64,000 bases of DNA, from positions 62,001-126,000 of the forward strand of contig JAIOPH010000011.1 of assembly GCA_021414005.1 (NCBI GenBank), written 5' to 3'. Positions 8,179 to 15,572 of this stretch are shown here, piece by piece (the first letter of the stretch is position 1; every line of letters begins with the position of its first letter). The notes below the pieces were generated by a model. That model saw nothing but the letters and a program-made list of their open reading frames with translations, made no database searches and was not told the DNA's origin. The DNA comes from Chthoniobacter sp. (GTDB taxonomy: Bacteria; Verrucomicrobiota; Verrucomicrobiia; Chthoniobacterales; Chthoniobacteraceae). A program made the position numbers and the translations under genes.

Positions 8179-8435
8179 AGCGATCCGCCTGCACCCGCCT
8201 CCTCGCGACTGCTTGCGCCCTCGCGCTGACTCATTTGCCCTCGACCGCCGCCGCCTGCGCGGTCTGCATGGGCGATCCCAATTCCAAGACCGCCGGCGCG
8301 ATCAACGGTGCGATCTTTCTCCTCCTCGGTTTCATCGGCGGCGTCCTCGGCTTGCTTGTGGTCTTTGGCCTCACGCTCGTGAAACGCGCCGCCGCCCCGC
8401 TCCCGCCGCACGCCGAGTTTTCGCAACCAGATTAG
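8175..8435 (+). CDS. Small exported/membrane protein with a CAVC motif
   Basis: 86 aa. A signal-like N-terminus (~1-26) is followed directly by CAVCMGDPNSK and then one membrane helix (~45-66) and a short Pro-rich tail. CAVC right after a signal sequence suggests a metal-binding or redox site at the outer face of the membrane. I have the impression that CAVC-type small proteins occur beside oxidase genes in Verrucomicrobiota and Planctomycetes. Its position immediately before subunit II fits a role in delivering copper to CuA, which is inference. Overlaps the upstream gene by 4 nt. Confidence 0.75.
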   Translation: MKRSACTRLLATACALALTHLPSTAAACAVCMGDPNSKTAGAINGAIFLLLGFIGGVLGLLVVFGLTLVKRAAAPLPPHAEFSQPD

Positions 8436-8451
8436 CCACCATCTGACTTCT

Positions 8452-9252
8452 ATGTTTAGCATCAACAAAGCCCTCGGAATTCTGCCCAACGCCTCTGAGC
8501 ACGGTCAGGCCGTGGATCACCTCCTCGAATTGTGCCACTGGTTCATGGCCATCCTTTTCGTCGGCTGGTCCTGCTACTTCCTCTACACGATCTTCCGCTT
8601 CCACAAATCGCGGAACCCGAAGGCCAGCTACCACGGCGTGCAGAGCAAAGCGTCCGCGCATCTTGAATTCACCGTTGTGCTCGTCGAAGCCGTGCTGCTC
8701 CTCGGGTTCGGTCTCCCGCTTTGGGGCAAGCGCGTGACTGGCGACCAGTTCCCCGCCGAGGCCGATGCCGTGCGCGTGCGCGCCGTCGGCGAGCAGTTCG
8801 CTTGGAATTTCCACTACGCCGGCGCTGATGGCGTCTTCGGGCGGGTGCATACCAGCTTTCTCAGCGGATCGAACCCGCTCGGCCTTGATCCGAGCGACCC
8901 TGCCGGCCAGGACGACGTCGTTTCCAAAAACGACCTGCACCTCATCACCGGCAAGCCGACCGTCATCGACCTCACTTCGAAGGACGTGATCCACAGCTTC
9001 TCGCTCCAGCACATGCGCATGTGTCAGGATGCCATTCCCGGATCGAAGATTCCGATGTGGTTCCGGCCCATTCGTGGCGGCGAGTATGAAATCGTCTGCG
9101 CCCAGCTTTGCGGTGCCGGCCACTACGCCATGCGGGCCATGATGAAGGTCGAGACGCAGGCGGAGTTCGACACTTGGATGAAAGAGCAGGCCAGCCTGAA
9201 GCCCGCCGCCCCGGCGGCTGTGCCTGCGGCGACCGAGCCGGCGGCGCACTAG
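8452..9252 (+). CDS. ctaC: Cytochrome c oxidase subunit II (CuA)
   Basis: 266 aa. Two N-terminal membrane helices (~28-50 and 70-90) lead into a periplasmic cupredoxin domain. CuA ligands are visible: His in DVIHSFS (~180), then CAQLCGAGHYAM (~218-229) with both Cys, the His and the Met. The usual Glu between the two Cys (CxExC) is Gln here, and an extra Cys sits in RMCQDAIPG. No fused cytochrome c domain is present, so the donor must be one of the separate cytochromes upstream. Placing subunit II after subunits I, III and IV is unusual but the operon is continuous. Confidence 0.95.
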   Translation: MFSINKALGILPNASEHGQAVDHLLELCHWFMAILFVGWSCYFLYTIFRFHKSRNPKASYHGVQSKASAHLEFTVVLVEAVLLLGFGLPLWGKRVTGDQFPAEADAVRVRAVGEQFAWNFHYAGADGVFGRVHTSFLSGSNPLGLDPSDPAGQDDVVSKNDLHLITGKPTVIDLTSKDVIHSFSLQHMRMCQDAIPGSKIPMWFRPIRGGEYEIVCAQLCGAGHYAMRAMMKVETQAEFDTWMKEQASLKPAAPAAVPAATEPAAH

Positions 9253-9337
9253 TTCTTGGTCGGAACAGGGTTCCGCATTCCGTATTCGGTGTTCAGTTTC
9301 CGCAACGAGGTCTGAGCACTGAGTCGTCGCCCAACTT

Positions 9338-10465
9338 GTGAAAGCCACCACCACCTTCAACCCCGCCCTCGCGCTTTATGCGAAGGGTGTCGTGGCGGCG
9401 ACCTTCGCGCTCATCTTCATCGGCGGGCTCGTGACTTCGCATCAAGCCGGCATGGCCGTGCCCGACTGGCCGCTGAGCTTCGGCTCGCTCAATCCCGAGG
9501 GCTGGTGGGGCGAGCTGCCGGTCCGCCTCGAACACGGCCACCGCCTTTTCGCCACCGGCGTCGGTGCGCTCGTGACGATTCTTTGCGCGTGGGTCTGGCG
9601 CAACGGTTGGCCGCTGCTCATCGCGCTCCTCGCGTCGGGCACGCTCACGCCGGCGGCAAAATTTCTCGGCATCGCGCCGATTGTCGTCATGCACGTCGGC
9701 ATCTGGTCGTTCGCGGGCGTTTTCGCCATCGCTTTGCTGTGGCTGGCGAAAGATCGTGCGCCCGCCGACTCGCGCGCGGTCCGCTGGGTCGTCTTCGCTG
9801 CTTTCATCGGCGTGGCATTACAGGCCACTTTTGGCGGGCTGCGCGTCACGATGGAAACCGCCAATCATCTCCGCGCCGCCCTCATCCTGCGCATCGTCCA
9901 CGGCTGCGTCGCCCAAGCCGAGTTGTGCCTGCTCGTCGCCGTCGCGGCGCTGCTCTCACGGCGCTGGGTCGAGGACGCATGGCAGCTCGCCGGCACCAGT
10001 TTGAAAGCCGTGCGCCGCCTCGCGTGGCTTGTCGTCCTCGCCGTCTATGGCCAGCTCATCCTCGGCGCGACCCTGCGGCACCTCGGCGCGGGCCTTGCCA
10101 TCCCGACCTTTCCCGAAGCCAACCCCGACGGCGGCTTTATGCCCAAGGTCCACAACATGTTTGTCGATCTTCATTTCACCCACAGCCGCGCCGGCGCGCT
10201 CGTCATTACGCTGCTCGTGCTCACGCTTGTTCTTCTCGTCCTCCGCCGCGCGCGCGGCGAAGTGCTTCTGACCAGCCCGGCCACCGGCTTGCTCGGATTG
10301 GTGTTCATCCAGGTCTCGCTCGGCATGGCCGTCATTTTGAATCTCAAGCCGATCACGCTCACGACCCTGCACGTTGTGAATGGTGCCGCCGTGCTCGCGC
10401 TCAGCCTGCTGCTGGCCTTGCGTGCGGGTCGTTTCACCGATGGGGCAGGGGAGGCCCGCGCATGA
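9338..10465 (+). CDS. ctaA: Heme A synthase (COX15/CtaA family)
   Basis: 375 aa, about eight membrane helices in two similar halves. EHGHRLFA in the first half and the LHFTHSRAGA and LHVVNGA segments in the second carry the conserved heme-ligating histidines. The enzyme oxidises the C8 methyl of heme O to give heme A for the aa3 oxidase. The start is a GTG at 9338, 85 nt after subunit II, and the stop overlaps the ATG of ctaB by 4 nt. Confidence 0.94.
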   Translation: MKATTTFNPALALYAKGVVAATFALIFIGGLVTSHQAGMAVPDWPLSFGSLNPEGWWGELPVRLEHGHRLFATGVGALVTILCAWVWRNGWPLLIALLASGTLTPAAKFLGIAPIVVMHVGIWSFAGVFAIALLWLAKDRAPADSRAVRWVVFAAFIGVALQATFGGLRVTMETANHLRAALILRIVHGCVAQAELCLLVAVAALLSRRWVEDAWQLAGTSLKAVRRLAWLVVLAVYGQLILGATLRHLGAGLAIPTFPEANPDGGFMPKVHNMFVDLHFTHSRAGALVITLLVLTLVLLVLRRARGEVLLTSPATGLLGLVFIQVSLGMAVILNLKPITLTTLHVVNGAAVLALSLLLALRAGRFTDGAGEARA

Positions 10466-11367
10466 AAACCGACGCCGCTGCCACGCTCGACGCCGTGCCC
10501 GACCTGGCCGAACCCGGCCTGCTCACCGACCTGATGACGCTGACCAAGGCGCGCCTCAGCCTGCTCGTCATCATCACCACCTTCGTCGGCTTTTGCATGG
10601 CCTCGGATGCGTCGCTCGACTGGCTCCGCCTCGTCCACGCCATCCTCGGCACCACCCTCGCCGCCGCCTCCGCCGCCGTGCTCAATCAGCGCATCGAGAC
10701 CAAAGTGGATCGCCTCATGGAGCGCACACGCAACCGTCCGCTTCCCGCCGGACGTATGAAACCCGCCTTCGCACTCGCCCTCGGTCTCGCCCTCGGCGTC
10801 GTCGGCGTCGCCTGGCTCTGGCTCGCGACCAACGCCGTTGCCGCCAGCCTCGCCGCCGCCACCATCGTCATCTACATCGCCTTTTACACTCCGCTCAAAA
10901 GGCGCACGTCCCTCTGCACCGTCGTCGGCGCGGTCTCCGGGGCGATCCCTCCAGTCATCGGCTGGACCGCTGTCCGCCCGTCTTGCGACCTCGGCGCGTG
11001 GGTGCTCTTCGGCATCCTTTTCACCTGGCAGATGCCGCACTTCCTCGCCATCGCCTGGATGTATCGCGACGAATACGCGCGGGCCGGCTTCGTCATGATC
11101 CGCCGCGACGACGCCACCGGCGCGCACACCGCCACGCAAAGCCTGCTCTACACCCTCGCGCTCCTCGTCATCACCGCGATTCCCTTTTTCGCCGGCCTCA
11201 ACACCAGCCTCTACCTCGTGCTCGGCCTGCTCCTCGACGCCGTGATGCTCGTCTGCGCGCTGCGCTTCCTCTTCGAGCGCACGCGCCCCACCGCGCGCAC
11301 GCTGTTCTTCGCCTCCATCTTCTACCTCCCGCTCATCCTCGGGCTGATGATCTTCACCAAAGCGTGA
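10462..11367 (+). CDS. ctaB: Protoheme IX farnesyltransferase (heme O synthase)
   Basis: 301 aa UbiA-family membrane prenyltransferase with about nine helices. The first Asp/Asn-rich motif is NQRIETKVDRLMERTRNRPL (~80-99), and YRDEYARAGFVM (~201-212) follows the second. It transfers farnesyl to heme B, making heme O, the substrate of ctaA just upstream. The ATG at 10462 is chosen over an earlier open frame because conserved sequence starts at TKARLSLLV and the ATGA overlap with ctaA fits operon style. Confidence 0.95.
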   Translation: MKTDAAATLDAVPDLAEPGLLTDLMTLTKARLSLLVIITTFVGFCMASDASLDWLRLVHAILGTTLAAASAAVLNQRIETKVDRLMERTRNRPLPAGRMKPAFALALGLALGVVGVAWLWLATNAVAASLAAATIVIYIAFYTPLKRRTSLCTVVGAVSGAIPPVIGWTAVRPSCDLGAWVLFGILFTWQMPHFLAIAWMYRDEYARAGFVMIRRDDATGAHTATQSLLYTLALLVITAIPFFAGLNTSLYLVLGLLLDAVMLVCALRFLFERTRPTARTLFFASIFYLPLILGLMIFTKA

Positions 11368-11378
11368 GCGTCGGAGCG

Positions 11379-12032
11379 ATGTCCGCACCCATCGCAAAAG
11401 CCCTCATCACCATGCCGCGCCGCATCCTTTCCTCCGTCATCGCCCTTGGCCTAGTCGCCGTTCTCCCCGGTTGTGGGGAAAAGGACGACGCCTTTGAAAT
11501 GATGACGCCGCCCGCCACGCCGGCCGCGCTCCTCAAACACTGGTCCGTCCCCGACTTCACCCTCACCGAGCGCACCGGCCAGCCCGTGAAGCTCGCCGAC
11601 CTCGCTGGCAAAGTGTGGGTCGCCGACTTCTTCTACACCGCGTGCCCCGGCCCCTGCCCCACCATGAGCAGCCGCCTCAGCGAAGTGCAGAAGCAACTCG
11701 GCACCGAGCCTGGCCTGCGCCTCGTCTCCATCTCGATCGACCCCGAAAAAGACACCCCCGCTGTTCTCAAGCTTTACGCCGAAAAGTTCCAGGCCAACGA
11801 CCGCTGGCTCTTCCTCACCGGCCCCAAAGCCGACATCTACAACCTCGCCCGCGACGGCTTCAAACTCCCCATCGCCGAGCCCGAGACACCCGGCGGGCAG
11901 ATCATCCACAGCACCCGCCTCGTCCTCATCGACCAGACTGGCACCATCCGCGGCTTTTACGAAGCCGCTGGAGAAGCCGGGACCGCCGAACTCATTCGAG
12001 ACATCCGCAAACTGCTCACGGCTTCTCCTTAG
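11379..12032 (+). CDS. sco1: SCO1/SenC copper chaperone lipoprotein
   Basis: 217 aa thioredoxin-fold protein. A hydrophobic signal ends in the lipobox LPGC, so it should be lipid-anchored at the periplasmic face. The Cu ligands CPGPCP (CxxxCP) and a later His in IIHSTRLV are present. SCO proteins deliver copper to CuA of subunit II, which is encoded in the same operon. The ATG at 11379 has a GGAG a few bases upstream; an ATG at 11412 is an alternative giving a shorter signal. The stop codon lies inside a long inverted repeat. Confidence 0.92.
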   Translation: MSAPIAKALITMPRRILSSVIALGLVAVLPGCGEKDDAFEMMTPPATPAALLKHWSVPDFTLTERTGQPVKLADLAGKVWVADFFYTACPGPCPTMSSRLSEVQKQLGTEPGLRLVSISIDPEKDTPAVLKLYAEKFQANDRWLFLTGPKADIYNLARDGFKLPIAEPETPGGQIIHSTRLVLIDQTGTIRGFYEAAGEAGTAELIRDIRKLLTASP

Positions 12033-12108
12033 TCTTACTCCTAATCTTAATCCTCGCCGCCAACCCACAGCGCGCTCCTTGCCGATTGAGATTAAGAGTA
12101 AGAGTAAG
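12028..12108 (+). repeat. Long imperfect inverted repeat between sco1 and the DUF420 gene
   Basis: A 25-nt arm at 12028-12052 and a 25-nt arm at 12084-12108 are reverse complements at 22 of 25 positions, around a 31-nt loop. The arms are themselves iterated (TAAGAGTAAGAGTAAG in the right arm). The left arm covers the sco1 stop codon. There is no T-run after it. It may stabilise the upstream mRNA or be a mini-element inserted at the gene end. Confidence 0.75.
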
Positions 12109-12132
12109 CCCCGCGAACTCACCCCCACATCT

Positions 12133-12564
12133 ATGACCGCATCCGACTTACCCCTCATCAACGCCTGCCTCAACGGCCTCAGCACCGTCTTCATCATGGC
12201 CGGACTGGTCTTCATTAAGAAAGAGGAGAAGCAAGCGCACATCATCGCCATGATCAGCGCGCTCGTCACCTCCACGCTCTTCCTTGCGAGTTACATTACC
12301 TATCACGCGCTGAAAGCTGGAGTCGTGACTTACTTCACCCACACCGGCTGGCCCAAGACCCTCTACATGGTCATCCTCTGGACCCATATTCCCCTCGCCA
12401 TCCTCATCCTCCCCCTCATCCTCCTCACCATCATCCCTGCCTATCAGGCCCGCTACGACAAACACCGCCGTCTCGCGAAAATCACCGCCCCCCTCTGGCT
12501 CTACGTCTCCGTCACCGGCGTCCTCGTTTACCTCATGCTCTACGTCTGGTTTCCGGCGAGGTAA
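12133..12564 (+). CDS. DUF420 (CtaM-like) oxidase assembly membrane protein
   Basis: 143 aa, four to five membrane helices, with SDLPLINACLNGLS at the start and conserved His residues in SYITYHAL, TLYMVILWTHIP and YDKHRRLAKITAPLW. This matches DUF420; the Bacillus/Staphylococcus member CtaM is needed for aa3 oxidase biogenesis. The ATG at 12133 is preferred to one at 12079 because the family sequence begins there and the earlier start would read out of the inverted repeat. It is the last gene of the respiratory locus. Confidence 0.85.
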   Translation: MTASDLPLINACLNGLSTVFIMAGLVFIKKEEKQAHIIAMISALVTSTLFLASYITYHALKAGVVTYFTHTGWPKTLYMVILWTHIPLAILILPLILLTIIPAYQARYDKHRRLAKITAPLWLYVSVTGVLVYLMLYVWFPAR

Positions 12565-12602
12565 CCAAAAGGTGTGCGTTTTCCGACTGGCTGTTGACCG
12601 GG

Positions 12603-15239
12603 TTATTTTTCCGGTGTGGTGAAGCTGAGAATATCTCCGAGCTGCGGGATGGAGTTCTCGCGGTTGCTGCCGCGCGCGCGGAAAAAGTAAGTCGTGCCAG
12701 GGGTTAGGCCGGTGAGTGAGGAGCTGATGGGCTGTGATGTCGCGCTGGCGGCTATGCTGCCAGCGCTGGCGAGCGTGCTCCTGGCGAGCTTGGGGTCGGT
12801 TCCCCAGTCAAACCCGGCGCTGGTGGCGATACCGTTGGGCGTCACCACGCCATGAAGGGTGGCACTCGTAGCCCCGAGCTGCGTAGCAGGCAGTGTGACC
12901 GGCGTGGGGCCGAACCGCAGCCGAAAGACTGCTCCGCGTCCGGAACTCCCGCCGTCCGTGGTCGTTCCATAGAGATTTCCATCGGTGTATTTCATCAGGG
13001 TGCCGAAAGGCCAAAATCCTTGCTCGCTACGGAGTCCGAGCCGCGGGTCGCCACGCGTGAAAGCAATAACGGTGGTTAGCTTGCCTGTGGTCGTATTGAC
13101 CTTGAAGATCGTGCCGCCATTGCGAGGTCCGCCGTTCTCGGTGGTGCCCCAAACATTACCCGCGCCATCGCTCACGAGCTTGGTAAAAGGGCCAAAACCC
13201 GTCTTATCGGTGAAATCAAGGATCGTGGTAACTTCGCCGGTCGAGGCATTGACCTTAAATAGCGAACCGAGCTTGCTGGCACCGCCACCTTTCAGCGTGC
13301 CCCACGAAAATCCCGCGCCATCGGCTGTCAATGTGGCATCAGGCTGAGGCTTGCCTGATCCTACGAAACCGAATCTGCCTTGGAGCGACTCGTTGACTTC
13401 CACGGTGATGAGTTCTCCCGTCGATGGGTTCAGCTTGAAGTGCGTGCTTGGGTATCCGGGCCAGCGAGCATGCGACATGGGCGGGCTGCCTTTTTGTCCC
13501 CGGGTCGTGCCGATCAAAAAGCCCGTGCCATCGTTTTCCAGACTTGAAATGGGGAAGGCTCCTTTGTTGAGCGGACGTGGCGGGAAAGGTGGCTCAATTG
13601 CCCCATTCGCATTCTTCTTGATCTCCGCAGCACCAGCGAACTCGGCGACTGTACTGAGCGCGCCAGTGATGGGATTGACCTTGAAGACGGTACCGAGATC
13701 GTAGGTTCCGCCACGGATGGTGGTGCCCCAGAGAAAGCCCGCGCCATCGTCCACCAGTCCGCCGTTGGGCAACCGCCCTTTGCCGTATTGTCTGGCATCG
13801 CGGAAGTCAGCCACCGTGGTCAGCGCGCCTGTGGCCGCGTTGATTTTGAAAACCGTTCCGACTTTGCGATTTGGGTCAAAGCCATCACCCCATTGGTTCC
13901 GCTGGGTGGTGCCCCACAAAAATCCCGCTCCGTCGCTGACGAGTTCTGGATGAGGCCGAGGGTCGGTTTCTGGGAATTCGACGACGGTTTTCACTTCCGC
14001 GGAGGCGGGGTTGATTCGGATGATGTAGTCGCGGGAGTCGGCTCCGGTGGGGTTGGAGACGGTCCCCCAGAGCGAGTCCGCACCGTCCCAAACCAGTTTT
14101 ACGAAGTGCTCAGATTGATCGGGGTGGACGAGTTTGGGGAACTCCAGAACTGTGGTTACGTCGCCGGTGAGGGCGTTAATCTTAAAGATCGTCCCACTCT
14201 CGTGGGCACGATTTCCGGAGGTGCCCCAAAGGGCCCCGTGACCATCACAAACCAACCCACCTTGGGGATTCACCTTTGTGCTGACGGTGGTAAGCACGCC
14301 GGTTTTTATATTGATTTTGAAGATCGCTCCGACGGCTGTGCCCCATAAGAATCCTGCGCCATCGCTCTCCAACCTGGCGGTGGGTCGTTCGCCTTTGGTG
14401 GCGGATTTTACAAGCCGTTCGTAAGCAGATGTGCCCGGTTTGGGCAGCCCTCCACTTCGCCAAAAATCCTCCTTTGCGGACACAAAGCCGGTGAATTCGG
14501 CGACCGTGGTCAGCTTACCCGTGGCGGCGTGGACTTTGAAAACGGTGCCAAGCCCGGCTCCTCCTTCATGGGTGGTTCCCCACAGGAAGCCTATGGCATC
14601 GCTCACGAGGTCAGCGTTGGGTTGGCGTCCGAAGTTGGGTCCTTCCCTGTCTGAAAATTCGACCACGGTGGTCAGGGTTCCGGTTCTGGTGTTGATCTTG
14701 AAGATCGTGCCATAGCTAGGAGCGCCGACGCCGGAATCCTTGTCGGTCCCGCCGCGTGAGGTCGTGCCCCAGAGATTGCCCGCTCCATCCGGGCACAGCT
14801 TCCCGCCGGGGTTCGCTCCCTTGCCAAAAGACTCTGCAACGGTGGTCAGCATCCCGGTCTTCACGTTGACCTTCCAGATGGTCCCGTCGCCTTTTCCCCC
14901 TTGGCGGGTCGTGCCCCAGACATTACTCGCGCCGTCATACAGCAGTGCACCGAAAGGCTCGCGACCCTTGTTGATTTTGCCGTTGTCCGTAAAGGAAAGG
15001 ACGGTCCGCCACGCGCTCCCGTCGGCCTTCACTTTGTAAATAGTCCCAAAGCCGTAGCGCCCGTCGCCTTGCGTGATGCCCCAGAAATAGCCATCCGGCC
15101 CCAAAACCAAGGCCGCGCCGCTTGGGTATTGCGGCCAAGCTTCAAAGCTGGCCACGACTTCAAATACCGGTCCCGCAGCGGCAAACGTAATCAAGCCAAG
15201 AAAGGCGAGGAGTGGAGTAATGAGGGCACCAAATTGCAT
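12603..15239 (-). CDS. Exported GloVer-repeat protein with C-terminal fibronectin-like domain
   Basis: 878 aa. The signal peptide (~1-22) is followed by about 14 tandem units of the form DGAGFLWGTTxxGGxxxxGTVFKIN...TTVAEF, the GloVer repeat (TIGR03803-like), probably a beta-propeller or solenoid. The last ~100 residues (from LPATQLGATSATLHG to the end) look like a fibronectin III or similar beta-sandwich with LTGLTPGTTYFFRA. No PEP-CTERM or other anchor is seen at the end. Secretion through the type II system is possible. The gene stands alone, converging with the respiratory operon. Substrate or role is unknown. Confidence 0.85.
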   Translation of the reverse strand: MQFGALITPLLAFLGLITFAAAGPVFEVVASFEAWPQYPSGAALVLGPDGYFWGITQGDGRYGFGTIYKVKADGSAWRTVLSFTDNGKINKGREPFGALLYDGASNVWGTTRQGGKGDGTIWKVNVKTGMLTTVAESFGKGANPGGKLCPDGAGNLWGTTSRGGTDKDSGVGAPSYGTIFKINTRTGTLTTVVEFSDREGPNFGRQPNADLVSDAIGFLWGTTHEGGAGLGTVFKVHAATGKLTTVAEFTGFVSAKEDFWRSGGLPKPGTSAYERLVKSATKGERPTARLESDGAGFLWGTAVGAIFKINIKTGVLTTVSTKVNPQGGLVCDGHGALWGTSGNRAHESGTIFKINALTGDVTTVLEFPKLVHPDQSEHFVKLVWDGADSLWGTVSNPTGADSRDYIIRINPASAEVKTVVEFPETDPRPHPELVSDGAGFLWGTTQRNQWGDGFDPNRKVGTVFKINAATGALTTVADFRDARQYGKGRLPNGGLVDDGAGFLWGTTIRGGTYDLGTVFKVNPITGALSTVAEFAGAAEIKKNANGAIEPPFPPRPLNKGAFPISSLENDGTGFLIGTTRGQKGSPPMSHARWPGYPSTHFKLNPSTGELITVEVNESLQGRFGFVGSGKPQPDATLTADGAGFSWGTLKGGGASKLGSLFKVNASTGEVTTILDFTDKTGFGPFTKLVSDGAGNVWGTTENGGPRNGGTIFKVNTTTGKLTTVIAFTRGDPRLGLRSEQGFWPFGTLMKYTDGNLYGTTTDGGSSGRGAVFRLRFGPTPVTLPATQLGATSATLHGVVTPNGIATSAGFDWGTDPKLARSTLASAGSIAASATSQPISSSLTGLTPGTTYFFRARGSNRENSIPQLGDILSFTTPEK

Positions 15240-15572
15240 GGCTTGATTGTGCCTGGAATGGCGGCTGAGTTGTCAAAAATACCGCACCAAAATGTAAAAC
15301 GATTGTCTATTGCACGGATGTGGGCCGGAACTTACTGCGGAAATAGCCCGCGTTTGTTGCGCGTTCGAGGGCGCATCTACGTAGTCTTGGGATTGAGGAT
15401 CGCTACATTGCGCGGACATGCGGGCGCTTCTTTCACGCCGGGGCTGTCGGATCCGGCTGGGTGCTCGACGCCGGTCTGCGGCAGGTAGGACATACCGCTC
15501 TGGCGCGGAGGCTTGTTTCCGCGTGCGGGGGGCGCGATAGAAACCAGCGGCCCGCCCGCCGCTTTCCTCCAC
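15240..15572. other. Divergent intergenic region
   Basis: 333 nt between two divergently transcribed genes. On the minus strand a TTGACA at about 15269-15274 lies close to the GloVer gene, but the spacing to a CACAAT is 19 nt and the match is weak. I see no RNA gene, repeat or convincing promoter. Small open frames here are shadows. Confidence 0.3.

Noticed and set aside
12603..15239. Regular repeats that might be a CRISPR or tandem satellite
   Set aside because: The periodicity is at protein level (GloVer units) and the DNA units vary; it is an ordinary coding repeat.
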